From Lepiota brunneoincarnata (Eukaryota > Basidiomycota > Agaricomycetes > Agaricales > Agaricaceae): a DNA stretch of 64,000 bases. The stretch is taken from positions 3,410,001 to 3,474,000 of the forward strand of contig JAEBUN010000001.1 in the NCBI GenBank assembly GCA_023014365.1, written 5' to 3'. The translations under genes and the position numbers were made by a program. Below the pieces are notes generated by a model. It saw nothing but the letters and a program-made list of their open reading frames with translations, ran no database searches and was not told where the DNA came from. Each line of letters starts with the position of its first letter. Position 1 is the first letter of the stretch. This document shows, piece after piece, positions 20,800-33,911 of this stretch.

Positions 20800-23700
20800 G
20801 CCCTTCCATCTCTACCTGCATCACACCCACATCAGCCCTGCCTACAGCCATCCCTGACTCTCTTAACCTAGGTTCACCACCCCTGTCTGGGACCTTGTCC
20901 CAACCTGTCCCCATTGCAAAACTGCATATCTCCCTGATAAATGCTCCTGCCTTTATCCACACTGCCAAGCTCCCTGGTTCCCAACAATTCTGAATCAACC
21001 TCTCTGCTGCCTCTGCATTGGCCACATCTTCTTCTGTCTCCAAAGACCCGGCTGACCTCTTGTCCATCCCTGAGGAATACCACAAGTTTGCTAATGTTTT
21101 CAGTAAATTGCGTGCTGACACACTCACTCCACACCACCCTTACAACCTCTGGTCAGTACCATCTACTCCCTTTCACAATCAGAGCTTGGAGCTCTACATG
21201 ATTTCATTGATGAACATTTATCTATTGGCTTCATTTGCCCCTCCACTTCTCCTCATAGAGCCCTAGTCCTCTTCATAAAGAAAAAAGATGGCTTCCTCTG
21301 TTTATGTGTTGATTTTAGAGGTCTCAACCATATTACCAAGAAGGACTGTTACCCCCTTCCACTCATCTCTGACCTCTTAGACTCCCCTCACAAAGCCTGC
21401 ATATATACCAAAATTGACCTCTGTCATGCATACCATTTAGTCTGCATTGCTGATGGTGACAAATGGAAGACTGCCTTTTGGACCTGCTACAGCTCTTTTG
21501 AATGGATGGTTATGCCTTTTGGCCTCACCAATGCCTCCACCACCTTCCAGTGGTTCATGAATGATATATTCAAGGACATGCTTGACATCTGCATTACTAT
21601 CTATCTTGACAACATTCTGATATACTCCAACAATCATAGTATCCCTTGTGACCAAGTCAAGGAGGTCCTCAAGTGGCTCCAACAATACAGTCTATACACC
21701 CACCCCAACAAATGCCAGTTCCACTCTAACATAGTGGAATACCTCAGCTACATCCTTTCCCCTGATGGTCTCCAAATGGACCAATCTAAGGTCAAGACCA
21801 TCCAGGAGTGGCTGGAACCCAAGAAAGTCAAGGACATCCAGTCCTTCTTAGGTTTTGCCAATTTCTACCATTGCTTCATTCATGGTTACTCTGACATCAT
21901 TATTCCACTCACTCACCTCACCTGCAAAGACATGTAATGGAATTTCACTGATGAATGTTGTGAAGCCTTTAACTCCCTGAAGGAAGCATTCATATCCACT
22001 CCCATCCTCACTCCTTGGGTCCCCAATGCTCAGATCATTGTTGAGACCGATGCCTCCAACTATGCCCTTGCAGCCATCCTCTCTATCATCACTGATGATG
22101 GGGAGGTCCATCCTGTTGCATTCCATTCCGGCACCTTTAACACAGCCAAACTTAACTATGACACTCATGACAAGGAACTCCTGGCGATATTCAAAGCTTT
22201 TCACATCTGGCAACACTACCTAGAAGGTGCCCCCCCTTACTATTGATGTAGTCACCGACCACAAAAACCTCAAATACTTCTGCACCACCAAAATCCTTAC
22301 TCACCACCAAGCTCATTGGTCTGAGTTCCTATCCCAATTCCACCTCATCATCCATTTCCAACCTGGCTGCCTCAGCACCAAGCCTGATGCCCTAACTAGA
22401 CAATGGGATGTCTACCCTAAAGGGGGGAATAGTGACTATGCATCAGTCAATCTGCACAACTTCCAGCCTGTGTTCACTCATGAACAGCTTGCAGCCTCTG
22501 TCTGTGCCACCACTCTTACACCCCTTCTCTTTGTACAGCTGTAGTCATGGACCTTGATCAGCTACACTGTGACATCCTCACTGCCCTACCAGTGGATCCA
22601 ACTGCTTCCACCCATCTTGCTAGCCCAGAAGGCTGTTGGTCAGTTAACAATAAAGGTTTCCTCCTCCTAGACAACAGAATCTATGTCCCTGATGCTGACA
22701 ATCTCCAACTTTGGGTTCTCCAGTACAAGCATGATCATATCCTAGCCAGCCACTTCAGTCAGAATAAAATGCTAGAACTCATCTGGTGCAAATACACCTG
22801 GCCTAGTGTCCACACCTTCATCAAGGATTTCTATAAGTCTTGTGTCACCTGTATGAGGTCTAAACCTTAGTGCCACCTCCCCTACGGTCTCCTCAAGCAA
22901 CTCCCCATCCCCAAATGACCTTGGAATTCAATCTCCATGGACTTCATCGAAAAACTCCCTGCCTCCTCCGGCTATGATGCCATCCTAGTAATAGTCAACA
23001 GACTCACCAAGCAATCCTTATTCATCCCCACCTACAATACTGTTACCTCCTCTGACCTCACCTGCCTATTCATCCTCCACATCTTCTCCAAACATGGTGT
23101 ACCTGAACATGTTACCTCTGACCATGGCTCTGAATTCATTTCTCACTTCTTCCACTCATTGGGACAAGCCCTCAACATGAAACTACACTTCACTTCAGGC
23201 TACCACCCAGAAGGTGATGGACAGACAGAATGTACTAACCAGACCCTAGAACAATATCTCCAGGTCTATTATAATTACCAACAGGACAATTGGTCTGAAT
23301 TACTACCACTAGCTGAGTTTGCTTACAACAATGCTCCTAGTGCCACTGCCGGTATCTCCCTGTTCTTTGCTAATAAAGGATACCATCTGAACATCACAGT
23401 TCATCCTGAATGCGACCTCACCTCCACTCAGGCCCACCATTTTGCTGTTGATCTTGACAACCTACATACCACCTTGAAGTCTGAAATAGCACTAGCCCAG
23501 CAACACTATCAGACCTCCACCGATGCCTGCTGACTCCCTGCTCTGGACTTCAAGGTTGGACAAAAGGTATTTGTGAAAGCCCAATTCTTCCACACCACCC
23601 ATCCTTCCAAAAAACTCTCCAAAAAGTTCCTTTGGCCTTATGAGATCATTGCACAAGCAGGTACCCACTCCTTTACACTCCAACTTCCTGACTCCATGTG

Positions 23701-23930
23701 TGGAGTACACTCTGTCTTCCATGTTTCCATGCTTGAACCAGCTATGCCTAACACCATACCCACCCAATTGGACCCACCACCTGCACCAGTTTCTATTGAT
23801 GGCAAACCAGAATACAAAATTGCTCACATTGTCAACTCAAAGAAAGCTCTGAAGACACTAAAGAAGAGTGCTCCTGGTTACTGGCTACTGAGCTTGAACA
23901 TGCTATAGATCTAGTAGAGGCTTTCCATTC
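20800..23930 (+). pseudogene. Gypsy Pol relic, copy 2
   Basis: Reverse transcriptase, RNase H, integrase and part of the chromodomain can all be followed against copy 1, in several frames with many stops (for example 20991, 21937, 22868, 23532) and small deletions near 21145 and 23850. The RT motif reads YLDN instead of YLDD because GACGAC became GACAAC, so a catalytic Asp is lost at a CpG. The integrase motif TSDRG reads TSDHG by the same type of change. It cannot encode an active protein. Confidence 0.92.
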
Positions 23931-24039
23931 CTCTTACCCCACTAAGCCTGGCCCCCTCCATTCACTTGAACTTCACTAATCACACATCACACCAAGAAAC
24001 AACAATTTATTGCACAAAAAAAAAACAACCACCATACAA

Positions 24040-24800
24040 CTACCTATCTGTATCATCTCCAGAGAGGCCAGGTGACCCATTCACTTCTTCCATCAGGTCC
24101 CGCACCTCCTGTTCCCACACAGCCCTGATGCTCTCTGAATCCTCTGTCCTCGACATGTTCCCACTCAACCATGTCCCATCTACCTGTGCCTCCCAACACC
24201 ATAGTTGCTCATAACAGCCAGTGAGTGACTCCATTTTGTTCACCTTCTTCCCCAACTGAGTGATGGACCACTTGAGCTGCACCTCCAGGATGTTGATCCT
24301 CTTGACAGTCTCCTGGTGCTTTTCTTCAATGAGCTGCTTCAACTCTACAAGGTCCACCAATTAGCATACATCAGGATACAGGACTCTTTACTCACCTTCA
24401 AACTGTTGGCCTGATAAACCACTGGCCCCACTCAGCTCCATCTCCTCTTGAACCCTGCATCATTTTTTTATTTTTCTGCACCAATGACAACTCCTGGTGT
24501 TACTAAAAAAACTATCAGTATGTAGCCTGGAAACCCTCAAAAAATGACTTACCTGCCAGTGACCTCACATGGGACCTTGTCTCACTAGCACCTCCAGCAG
24601 GGATTCTTGCCCCCAAATATGTTTGCATTGCCCTGTTGCAGGGCTGCTCTTGCCATTGCCTTTGCCTTCCCCTTACCCTTACCCCCTGAATCCCCAGAGG
24701 CCACCTCCTCCTCCTCCTCCTCCTCATCTCTTGCCTCATCCCTATCCGTGTATTTGGAATTCAAATCCTGCTCACATTTCAATACATGCAAGATCAATAT
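24040..24800 (-). pseudogene. antisense gene relic of Gypsy copy 2
   Basis: Homologous to 5938-6640. The last exon is still open (ATG 24360 to 24040) and encodes the second coiled coil and acidic end. Intron 2 (24395-24345, GTGAGT...TAG) and intron 1 (24552-24476, GTAAGT...CAG) keep canonical borders although their interiors differ from copy 1. The Cys cluster start NPCWRC is readable near 24590. The remaining N-terminal exon is lost where the element is truncated. Confidence 0.7.
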
Positions 24801-25343
24801 TTCGTCATTCTCAAACCAATGTCCACTCTTTCAATATATTTAAGATCCATATCCCATGTTTTCTGCTACTCTTGGGATATTGTACAATGAGGATATGACT
24901 CATAGTTGGAAGTATAAAACACCATTGGTACACCAATAAATATTCCAATATCCCCTCTACATGGTTTTACTTCTCCACCGCTCTCTAACTCTACCTTGAG
25001 TTCCTACTTCTCATTCCAAACCTCAACTATCTGTACCAGGCATAAATTTCCCCATGGTTTTTGTAAGTCAGAATTAAACTTGTATGAAGTCATGATACTA
25101 AATTATAGCAGGGATTCATTAAGCACTGTGCAAAGTACTTCTTCAAGTCAGAACAAGATGTCCCTCCACCGCTACCTCCCAAATCTCCATGGATAGCCCC
25201 CCAACCAATTCCATCCATACAACAGCTTCATCCAACCTCACATTTGTTATTTTACTTTAATTTAAAAGCTAACTTACACAAACTTACTTGTTACAGAAAC
25301 AACCAACATACAAGTTCTTATTCAAGCACTTCAATCAGTATTA
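24801..25343. other. AT-rich spacer
   Basis: No feature is recognised; only short frames occur. Its right part may include the leader or first exon of the MULE-type gene. Confidence 0.4.
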
Positions 25344-28300
25344 TTGCCTCAGCCAGGATCTATGCCCCCCCATTCACAGGTCAACCATGGCCCCACCCAT
25401 CCTATTACTATCCCTGGACTTCCTCTACTCCCTCAATTCTCCCTTGAAACAAAACCTGTGACTCAACTGCCTTCATATATTCCTAATCATTTTATCACTC
25501 CCTCTATTCCATCAACTTCACATATTATATCTGGACCCTCCCCTTCTATAAATTCCTCTCTTCCAGCCAATCCATCCACCACACTTGCCAGCCTTGGACA
25601 GTTAGTTAAGCCTCCTCTCCCACAACAGCCAATGGAAGGATTGAAGGAGACTAGGAAGTCATGGCCATACTTTCCTGTTGGAGCTTTCGAATGGAACTTT
25701 ACACCTGATGAACTCATCAAAGGCAAGTGGCCACCAATTCATTGGACATTCAAGGTCAAGGGTGGTCGTAACTGTAACAATGGTTGGGATAAAGCTCCTG
25801 AATGGCAAAAAGGGTTCAAGTCAATGTGAGAATGTCTAGGCATTTTTCAATGCATTGACCCTAATTGCAGCATGCTTATATGGCCAAAAACTACCAAAGC
25901 CAGCTGCTAAAAACAGTCTGAAGAAGGTTGCAATTGTGGGAAAGAAGTCTTTTGGATACAATGTGATGTTTGGTCTACAGTGTATACTTGGCAAGGGGGA
26001 AAATACTTCATACAGGAGGGTATTCATAATCATCCTCATCCTCCTGCTAACATCCATCTGGATGCTGATGAAGAGGCTAAATTTGATCAGATAGTCCTAG
26101 ACCATCCAAAAATAGGACCATCTGCTTTACAATTTGGTATCAGAAGCTTGAATGGACCTAGACAATTGGTCAATGTCATCTCACCTGCACTTCACAACCA
26201 AGGACAAGTAGCCTATGAATGAAATTGTGTTATCAAGCAGCATACACCCCCAGACCCTTGCCTATTCTTCACTAGCTTGAAGGAATTTGCACAAGAGCAC
26301 CCAAATTTCATCAAAACTTCATGATTTGGACTAGAAAATATCATATGCTTCCAGTCCCCCTTCATGGCTTCTCAGGCTCTCTACTGGAATGATGAATCTG
26401 ATGAGGATATTGGTGGTGGAATGGTTGCTGATGCTGCTCATGGATTCTAGGCAGACAGTGGCTAGGCCCTGATGATGTCCTCTATCTATTCCCCAGTCCT
26501 TCAAAAATGGATTCCAATTCTGATGTCTTTCATGGATGGTGGCTCAGCCGAGTACTACAGGCTACATTTCCTCAGCACTTTCCAAACTATCATTCCCCAA
26601 GCCACTCTCCACAAAATTCCTGTTCAAGATAAAATGTTTGCAATGGTATAGCTTCATCTTCATCAGATCATTTTAGAATCTAATATCCTGCAGGTTATGG
26701 ACTTCAGTGATGCTCAAAGAGAAGGCTATATTGAAGCCTTTGTTGAAATCTGCTTAGCCAACCAAAATCCCCAGACAGGAGAAGAGCTTAGGCTAGCTGC
26801 AGAGAAAATAATCTGAGAATGTGGCAAGCATTATAGATGAGGAGTTACCCAAGTATCAAGAATCAGTGGAGTTATCCCTATTCACTGGAGGGAGGAGCTT
26901 GTTGCTGAAGCACTCAAACTAACCAAAATCAAGTCCATGGAGGAGCTCCAGAAGACAGTAGAGTGGTTACTTACAGAGTTCCCTGGTGTTGCAGATTGGT
27001 TGTTATGGTGGCTTTGACATGGCAAGATGATATTTCCTATCTTTGTGACAATAGACCTGGAGTTATGGCAGGTTCTACCAACAACTACCAATGCTCAAGA
27101 ATCCCTACACTTCCAGCTCTATGCTGCAGCTAGCCAGAACCAACAATTCTTCAAGGGCATCTGATCACTTTACCATTGGGCCATTAGGTTTGAGGATAAC
27201 TATAAGAGCAAACAAAGTAAGTTCAAACTTGGTTAATAAGATTAATTGTTGACTTGTTCCAGTGGGGGTACCACTACACTATGGCAAGGCTAACAAGTGG
27301 AAGAAGAATCAAGCCAAGCTTGATATACTTGGGATGTTGTCACCTTCCAAACATAAATCACAGCACCATGAATCCAAATCACTGAGCAAGAAATTTGTTA
27401 ATGATGGCCATGCTCCTGATACAGCAAAAAAGCTTATACCCAAGAATTCTAGTAGCCCTCAGAAAAAAATCAAGACCATAGCAGCAATCAGGAATGTTTT
27501 GGGTTCAGCCTGCTATCAGTGGAAAGAAAACTCCTGTTGGCTGGATACCTCTCTTCAGCTACTCTACATTTCAATTTCTACCACAATTCCTGAATTTGCA
27601 GAGGTTATCAGTACCATGGATACCAACTCCCCAATATTCAAGATCTTCAACCACTTTTTACAACAGTCTCAATCCAATGGAGATTCTTCCTGGCTTTCAA
27701 ATGAATGGGACTTGTTGTGACACTAACTCTGTTTACAAAAGATTATTTAGGAAGAATTTGGTTTCCATTCTCTTTTTGTAAGTATCTACTAGCCCATCCT
27801 TCAATTCATACTGACATATATGCAGGGATGGCTTTGGAAGGGACTTAAGATGGATGTTAGCCAAGGATGTTTCAAGGACTTCATCATTCCCCTTGCATAC
27901 TTTGCTCCTTTGACTGTGCAATTTTGTGCATGTGATGGTGATCAGTCTACTCAAGGAAGTCACCTGGAGCTCCATACTACCCTTCTCTCTCAGACTGATA
28001 TCCTCATCTCTGCTTGGGACCATGCCCACTTCGAAGGGAACCTAGTGAACTGGTTCAAACAATTCATAGCAATGGAACAAGAGTCTACAACTACTGATGC
28101 TTCTTGCTGGCAACAATCTCAGGGAATTCTGCTCTGCACTGGTGAACAGACTGATATTACTCATCTTGTGGTCAGTCTGCCAATTGTTCTTGTAATCAAA
28201 TTATCACCTGGGCAAAATGGGACTCAACTGGACTGGGATATCCCTGACCATCTGGAGCCACTTGGGCCAGGAGATGCAAAGAAGTTCAAGGTTGCCTATG

Positions 28301-28927
28301 ACCTTGTAGACTTTGGTTTGACAGATCCCATGCAAAATCATTTCATTGCCCACTACAAAGACCACTCTAATCCAGGTGTATACACCTATAATGATTTTGA
28401 CAACTGGTGGCAGAGTTAAACAGGTGTCTAATTCCTGGTCAACAGCACCACTCACCAGTCTCCACTTTCCTCATGGTTATTCCCATCATGTCATTGTTTA
28501 TAAACTCTGTGGTGGACAACAAGCTCAGGATTGCTTTTATTGCCAGCACATTCAGCAATGTTCAAACTTGTTCAATTTTAAATTCTCAACATCCAAGATA
28601 TCCCTAAAGTCAACTATTTCTTACAATGGACCCCTGGCACCAATGCAGTCACAGCATTGTTCATGGATGAGCAATCCCACATCTACAAAGACAGTTGAAT
28701 ATGTTCATCCTACTCTTGCACACATTCCTCCAACTCTACCTATTGAACCACTGGCAACTGCTGGAAGACTTGGTGAAGATATGGATATGGTACCTTTAGA
28801 ATCACTTTTGGATGCAACTACCACCACTACCCTCCTATCCCTGCCACCTACCAAACCCTTACCATCAAACCATGGTGGCTGGGATACAGACTCTGAAGTG
28901 GAGGATCTGTATCCAGTTCGCATCTGA
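25344..28927 (+). pseudogene. MULE-type transposase joined to a USP-like cysteine peptidase (decayed)
   Basis: From ATG 25344: a Pro/Ser-rich N-terminus; at 25670-25830 a segment with aromatic and Cys residues; then, in shifting frames, transposase-like blocks: GKYFIQEGIHNHPHPP (26010), ADAAHGF (26430), YSPVLQKWIPIL with FMDGGSAEYYRLHF (26487-26575), FSDAQREGYIEAFV (26704), VTQVSRISGVIP (26840) and a TTNAQESLHFQLY block (27080). The peptidase part follows: CYQWKENSCWLDTSLQLLY with the presumed catalytic Cys at 27535-27537, and YDLVDFG...NHFIAHY with the presumed His near 28340. An ORF-length C-terminal tail ends at 28927. Many stops and frame changes show decay. I recognise this fused layout from agaric genomes; peptidase clan and partners are inferred. 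Confidence 0.5.
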
Positions 28928-29419
28928 TACATCTGTGGGGTTTGGGGGAACTATGACTATGTCTATTCCGAAGACCATAGATCTTTGGCTAAGTACCAAA
29001 CATGTCACTGACACTCTCATACTCCCTGCCTGCAACAAGTTGAAAGTCACATGTTATTATCTGTGGGCCTGTTTGAGTGCCATTGTTGTACTCTACCGAC
29101 AATAAATGAAAAACCTGGATCAATACAAACATGAGTGCTCTCACCTATCTTTTTGTCTGAGGCTTACTATTTTGTAGGCAACATATTGGAGAAGCTGAGA
29201 AGCTAGGACCTGGGCAAAAAAGATTACAGTAAGCCTGTCAAATGTTAATTGTGACTGAATACCAAAACTTGTATAGACCTGGCCATGGCACACTCACACA
29301 ACTTGGCACATTCTGGTACCCAGTCCAGTTGATTGGTATGGTAAATGATGGAGAGCAATAGAGGGTAAAGTGGTGGAGAGGTTGTTTGTTTGAGAATACA
29401 TCACTCAAACTAGGCATGA

Positions 29420-30780
29420 TCACAGTTGTGCTAGAGAAGGATTTGGTGATGGCTCTATGGGGACAAGCAAAGGTACAGCAGGCAGTCAGGGTATGCCCTA
29501 TTTCATTTCTCTTGGAATATTGCTAATGTTTCTTAGCTGGGACAGTGGCAGCTTGCTTGTGATATACCCAAATTGTGTGACCAGGTGGTTGAAGATCCAA
29601 TTTCCATCCTATATACAAGCGAAATTAACCAGGCTTTACAGCTATATTTATCTTTGCTCCACCAAATGGTCTTAAACCTAGCTAGTATTCCAAATGATCC
29701 TCTATTTCCAGCAAGACAGTATACATATCAGAAGAAGCTTTCCCCTCAATCAGGCATTTCTTTCATTGGCTCATTGGATTGTCAGGATGTGGAGATGATT
29801 TCAAACTGGATACACTATGAGGTATGCCATGGTGATGCTTCACAGCAGCAACGGTGGATTGCTGGCATTGGATTCTCCCATGCTGTGATACTCCTTATTG
29901 CCCATCGACTGTATCAGAGGATAGGCATGAGAAATGCACCATTGGCGAGGTGGATCAAAGAGATTATGGAGCAAGTGTGGACTATCTGGGTTAAAAAGGC
30001 ATCACAGGTGGGGTAAGATATAAATTGACTTTGCATCCAAAGCTTGGAAGAGTTAATGTTTGAACAATCATTACATGCTGGACATGCAGGGAATATGCAA
30101 TGGGGATTGGATTCAGGGGACCATCAACAGATATGGAACCCATACTTACTTATTCCAGGTGACTGGAATCATAGGGATCAGCCAGAAAATGATGATGAGT
30201 TGGAGGTAAGTATCTTGATTACTGGGCACAGTTTTTGTTTGATCTCACTATCTATTAGCCTAGCAAAGATTATGTAGAGGTGGTATTACTTCCTCCACAC
30301 CTTTGTCCCAAGCCAAGGCCAATCCCAAAGGTAGTAATTGTAACTTCCAGGGACCACAAGAGTAGTGGTGATGTTGGGAAACAAAATGCTCTGATCAAGA
30401 AGAGATACCCCAGCTACACCACTCAAAATGACAACACATACAGGATATGAATGCTGAGACTATTCAAGTCCCTCAAGCTACTAGCTGAGCAAGGTGGAGG
30501 ACCCAAGGAAGGCAGTAAGCATTTATAATGGGATATTGTAAGGCTAATTTTGGATTTGGATAAAAAACAGCATATTCAAGCAGCTATGCAGCACATATTT
30601 TATAAATCCTACACTTCCAAGTTTTGTTTCACTGAGAATCTTGCCTGTACACAGAATCTGGCCCTCAACACATTTTCATTAGGTTGTAGAGAGGCCGAAC
30701 GATGCCTCCCACACTATGTCTTATATCCTCTCCTTTCTCTTTCCTATATTTCTGCTAATGTAGCAGTGAAAACTTAATGT
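29420..30780 (+). CDS. unrecognised spliced gene or relic
   Basis: Exon-like frames are joined by GT-AG introns 29491-29536 (46 bp) and 30206-30258 (53 bp), both keeping frame. Product segments include DQVVEDPISILYTSEI, YQKKLSPQSGISFIGSLD, IGFSHAVILLIAHRLYQ, NPYLLIPGDWNHRD and DYVEVVLLPPHLCPKPRP. A third join near 30013-30042 would need a 30 bp intron, which is too short, so a deletion is likely there, and stops occur near 30450-30530. No domain was recognised. It follows the MULE-type relic on the same strand and may belong to the same element. Confidence 0.35.
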
Positions 30781-31180
30781 TTCCCCTTGTTTCATGTTCC
30801 CTGGCTCCCAGATACGACTTAGCCTTAGGATCCAGAGTCCTCTAGAATATACCTCATGTTGGACTTTGTGTTATCTACAATGTATGAAGGAGTCCTTAGA
30901 GCTCTTGTGCTCCTTGATTGACTCAAAGAAATACCCCAGCCCTACTGAAGGCATACCCTGAATGCTTGCTCCTCCTTGTAGTCCAGCAAGGAAATGCTGT
31001 TTGGGGTATCTTCACCCTCCCTACTTCACTATACATTCCTGTCTGTCTTCTCCTTTTGTTGCTGGTGTTCAGCCTAGCAGTGGGGGATTGGTTGCCTCTC
31101 TCTGTGTTCCTGTTCTTACTGCCAAGGGGCAGTCATTGCCTTGACCTTAGGTAAGTGATTAGAGAAAGGCTTTGGAGGGT
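30781..31180. other. spacer
   Basis: Only short plus-strand frames rich in Leu and Pro; no conserved motif seen. Confidence 0.4.
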
Positions 31181-31470
31181 TCATTTTGCCCTTTTATGTT
31201 TGAGTGCTTCCTTCTGTAGGTTGATGATTTTCAGTGAATCGAATGAGTCCTTGAGTCTCTTTGTTGCATGAATGTAGTTGAGCAGCTCCCTTATGCCATC
31301 CCCCATCTTGAAGATTCTTGCCAGCTCATGTGTGTTTGCCCTTCCTATCTTTCTTGCCATGTTGTCCCTTTCATCTTTGTATGCTGGACAGTCTAGTATG
31401 AAATGGTTCACAATTTCTGGTACTGTTCCCCCTAGACTTGTTCCACACCAATTGTGGTAGTCATCTTGAC
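31181..31470 (-). pseudogene. 3' end of a LINE-type ORF2 (Cys/His C-terminal motif)
   Basis: The minus strand encodes a Gly/Thr-rich lead-in and then VNHFILDCPAYKDERDNMAR, the H-x4-C-P-x-Y-x2-E-R signature found at the C-terminus of many non-LTR retrotransposon proteins, followed by a Lys-rich helix. Only about 80 residues remain. No A-rich tail is visible. Confidence 0.5.
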
Positions 31471-32151
31471 ATTGTAGAGGTGGCTACCCAGCTGCTTGCA
31501 TAGCTGAGCCAACCACCTCTCCATAATGATCTCAGACAAACCCTGACAAACCATTGGTATGACAATTTTCCCAAAAAGGAAACATGTGGCCTTAGATCAA
31601 ATCATTTTGGATCAGCAATATTTCCTCTCCTCCTCCTGGCTTGTCTCTCTGTTCTCTACCCCTTGGAAATAAACAGTGAACACTGCCTGTAGAATATGAT
31701 GGAAAGCAGGACAGTACAAAATGAATGGTAGCTAGTAATCTCCAATTTTCCTGTGTTTTCCTTCATTCTCATCCTTGTTCCATCTCCACCTCTTTCTTTA
31801 ACATTCTTTGTAAGGTTTCTGGAGCATACACAAGCTCCACAGTCCCTAGAGTATATAAACTGTATGAATTCTGTAGGGACCTCAGTTAGCAATGATTTTA
31901 ACTCATATTTAAAGTCTCCTTCTCTCTTTTTTTCTCTCTCTCTCTCTTTCTCTCTATTTTGCTTTGTTTTGCTTTGTTTTGCCTTGTCTTGATATCTCAG
32001 CTATTGGAATTCATTCAGTATACATCTTCTTATTGACTCACATCATCTCAAGTCCACGCATTGAGTGGTTTTATTGTAATCAGTTGCTTTCTACCTATTT
32101 TCACTAAAAGAAAAGTGTAAAGAAGTATGTTCTAAAGGTAAACCATCACTA
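31471..32151. other. spacer with pyrimidine microsatellite
   Basis: CT-rich run at 31920-31955 followed by TTTTGCTTTG repeats to about 31985. No gene seen. Confidence 0.6.
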
Positions 32152-33911
32152 TCAATATAGTGCCCAATCCAGACCCCTAGCTTCTTTCCCCAGTGGAGTA
32201 CTCTGTGGTGCATAGTCCCTTGTTACAAGAAATGCATGTGGTGGAGCCTCAAAATGTTTCTTGGCTCCACATTTAGAGTTCTTGCAAACCAAAGTAACTG
32301 GGCATAATTCTACAAAGTTCAGTTGGGAGTAGAGAGCATATAGAATATGATGACTTACCAGGGTGGATACCCTTCCCTTCATTGGGTGATTTTCCCTTCC
32401 TCTCTATAATTTGCCACTCATCCAATACACAGCAATTCTCACAAGACTGGCTATGGGGGTTTCCAAGTGGCCTGTATAAGTCATGAGACCATTTTATCAT
32501 GCATATTCCAGTCTCTTTCTCCAGGTCTTTGGTCTTCTGGATGACCATGATAAAGTCAGTACTGGTGCTGAGATTGGGGTCAGCCAAAAAGATGTTGTGA
32601 ACCATAGTGGGATTTTAGTTCACAAATACCATCCGAATGAAGTTCATCAGAAATGTATAGCATGTTGTAGGATGAAAGGCATTATTGATGAATGCTATGG
32701 TGAGCCAGAAGTGACTTTGGTTGGCAGTCAGAGTTGAATCATTATTTATGTGACTATTGGACTTACTTTTTTACAAAATTGTATATTTGGGCCCTAGGTT
32801 CATTGTTTATGAAAGGACCACTGCATGAGATAATGAACAACGAGGATGTCAATTGTTCAAGTACCAGGACCAGGAAGATAGCATTTAAAAACTGTAGTAG
32901 TTGTTTAGATCAAATGGTAGGCTATATGATTACTGTACTCACTTTGGCAGGTTCAGCAGCAGTGGGTTTAGGGGTTGCTTGAACCCAAAAGCTACCAGTA
33001 GGAGTTGCATGTGTAGAAACAAGGGTTACAAAGCAGTGATACTCTGACAGCTTTTGGGGTAGCTCAGCCATCTGGGCTTGGAACACCTCAATAGTAGCTG
33101 TGGTACTAAAATCAAATACAATTTCAATGAGGCTGAGTTTACCACCACATGGAGCTTCAGGAAAATAAGTCTTGATATGCCCATAAATGAGCCGAGATAT
33201 ACAAGCCGCTGGATCAGAGCCAGATAGCCAGAAAACCAGGATACATAAGTTATCCTGGGTTATGACTGGGAGTTGAGACTGGGTAGCCATAGCTGATGGC
33301 ATGTAGAAAGGTCTTTCTAGCTTTGAAAATGGCTGTAGCCAGTGTTATTAGACAATGTGAATAGAAAGGGGCTAGAAAACTCACTTGGTATGGGTGAGTT
33401 TTGTTATCACCTGATGTCCAGCAATGTGGGCAGGTAAAGTCTCCCAGTGATGAGACATCATCAGGAGCACCAGTAAGACAGTGATTGCAAATACTTTGGT
33501 GGCATCTGCAAATATAGAGGTAGCCACCCTTGGTGCACCAGCTGCAGAACTAATGAACAGTTAGTGAGATTGAGTGAGAATGATAGGATATAAGGACTTA
33601 CTCCATTCCCTGGCTGCTCATTGAGATATGACAGCTCCATGGTGTCACTTGACAGGTCCATGGCATCATTGTTCCTAGTTGCAGCCACTGAAATAATTGC
33701 CAATAGTGAAGTTGAGTCCACTTGACCACCAAGTGCAATGGTCTGGAGGCTATTAGCAGCTGGCTGTGATCTGGAGGAGCAGTGGCTGGTAGTAGTAGTA
33801 TTATTATTAGCATCTGTGGTGGCTGGCAGCAGCAGCCTGGGTGGCCCTGGTGGTCCTGGTAGCAGCAGTGTTGGCAGAGGAGGCTGTGGTCTTGTGGCTG
33901 GTCTTGGGCAT
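32152..33911 (-). pseudogene. multi-exon Cys-rich (treble-clef-like) protein of an agaric multicopy family, unit B
   Basis: Exons read downward: 33911-33602 (Ser/Thr-rich, ending ELSYLNEQPGNG), 33549-33385 (FCSWC...GGYLYICRCHQSICNHC...CPHCW), 33332-32943 (FWLSGSDPAA..., KLSLIEIVFDF..., HCFVTLVSTHA), an exon near 32910-32770 (FLNAIFLVL...IISCSGPFI), one near 32700-32359 (WSHDLYRPLGNPHSQSCENC) and 32309-32152 (CKNSKCGAKKHF). Introns 33601-33550, 33384-33333 and 32358-32310 are 49-52 bp and keep frame. The two Cys-pair modules at the ends suggest zinc binding. A deletion in exon 1, relative to unit A, shifts its frame, and a TAA lies near 32612. Function of the family is unknown to me. Confidence 0.55.

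Larger units (their letters stand above)
20800..24800 (+). mobile_element. Gypsy copy 2, truncated at both ends and CpG-depleted
   Basis: Colinear with about 2610-6640 of copy 1. The left end begins in the protease-RT spacer and the right end stops within the antisense gene (near 24800), so no LTRs remain. Across the whole length, CpG in copy 1 is TpG or CpA here. Confidence 0.92.

Noticed and set aside
30013..30042. 30 bp intron in the unknown gene
   Set aside because: Borders fit GT-AG and frame, but it is shorter than any other intron here (46-77 bp); a deletion is more likely.
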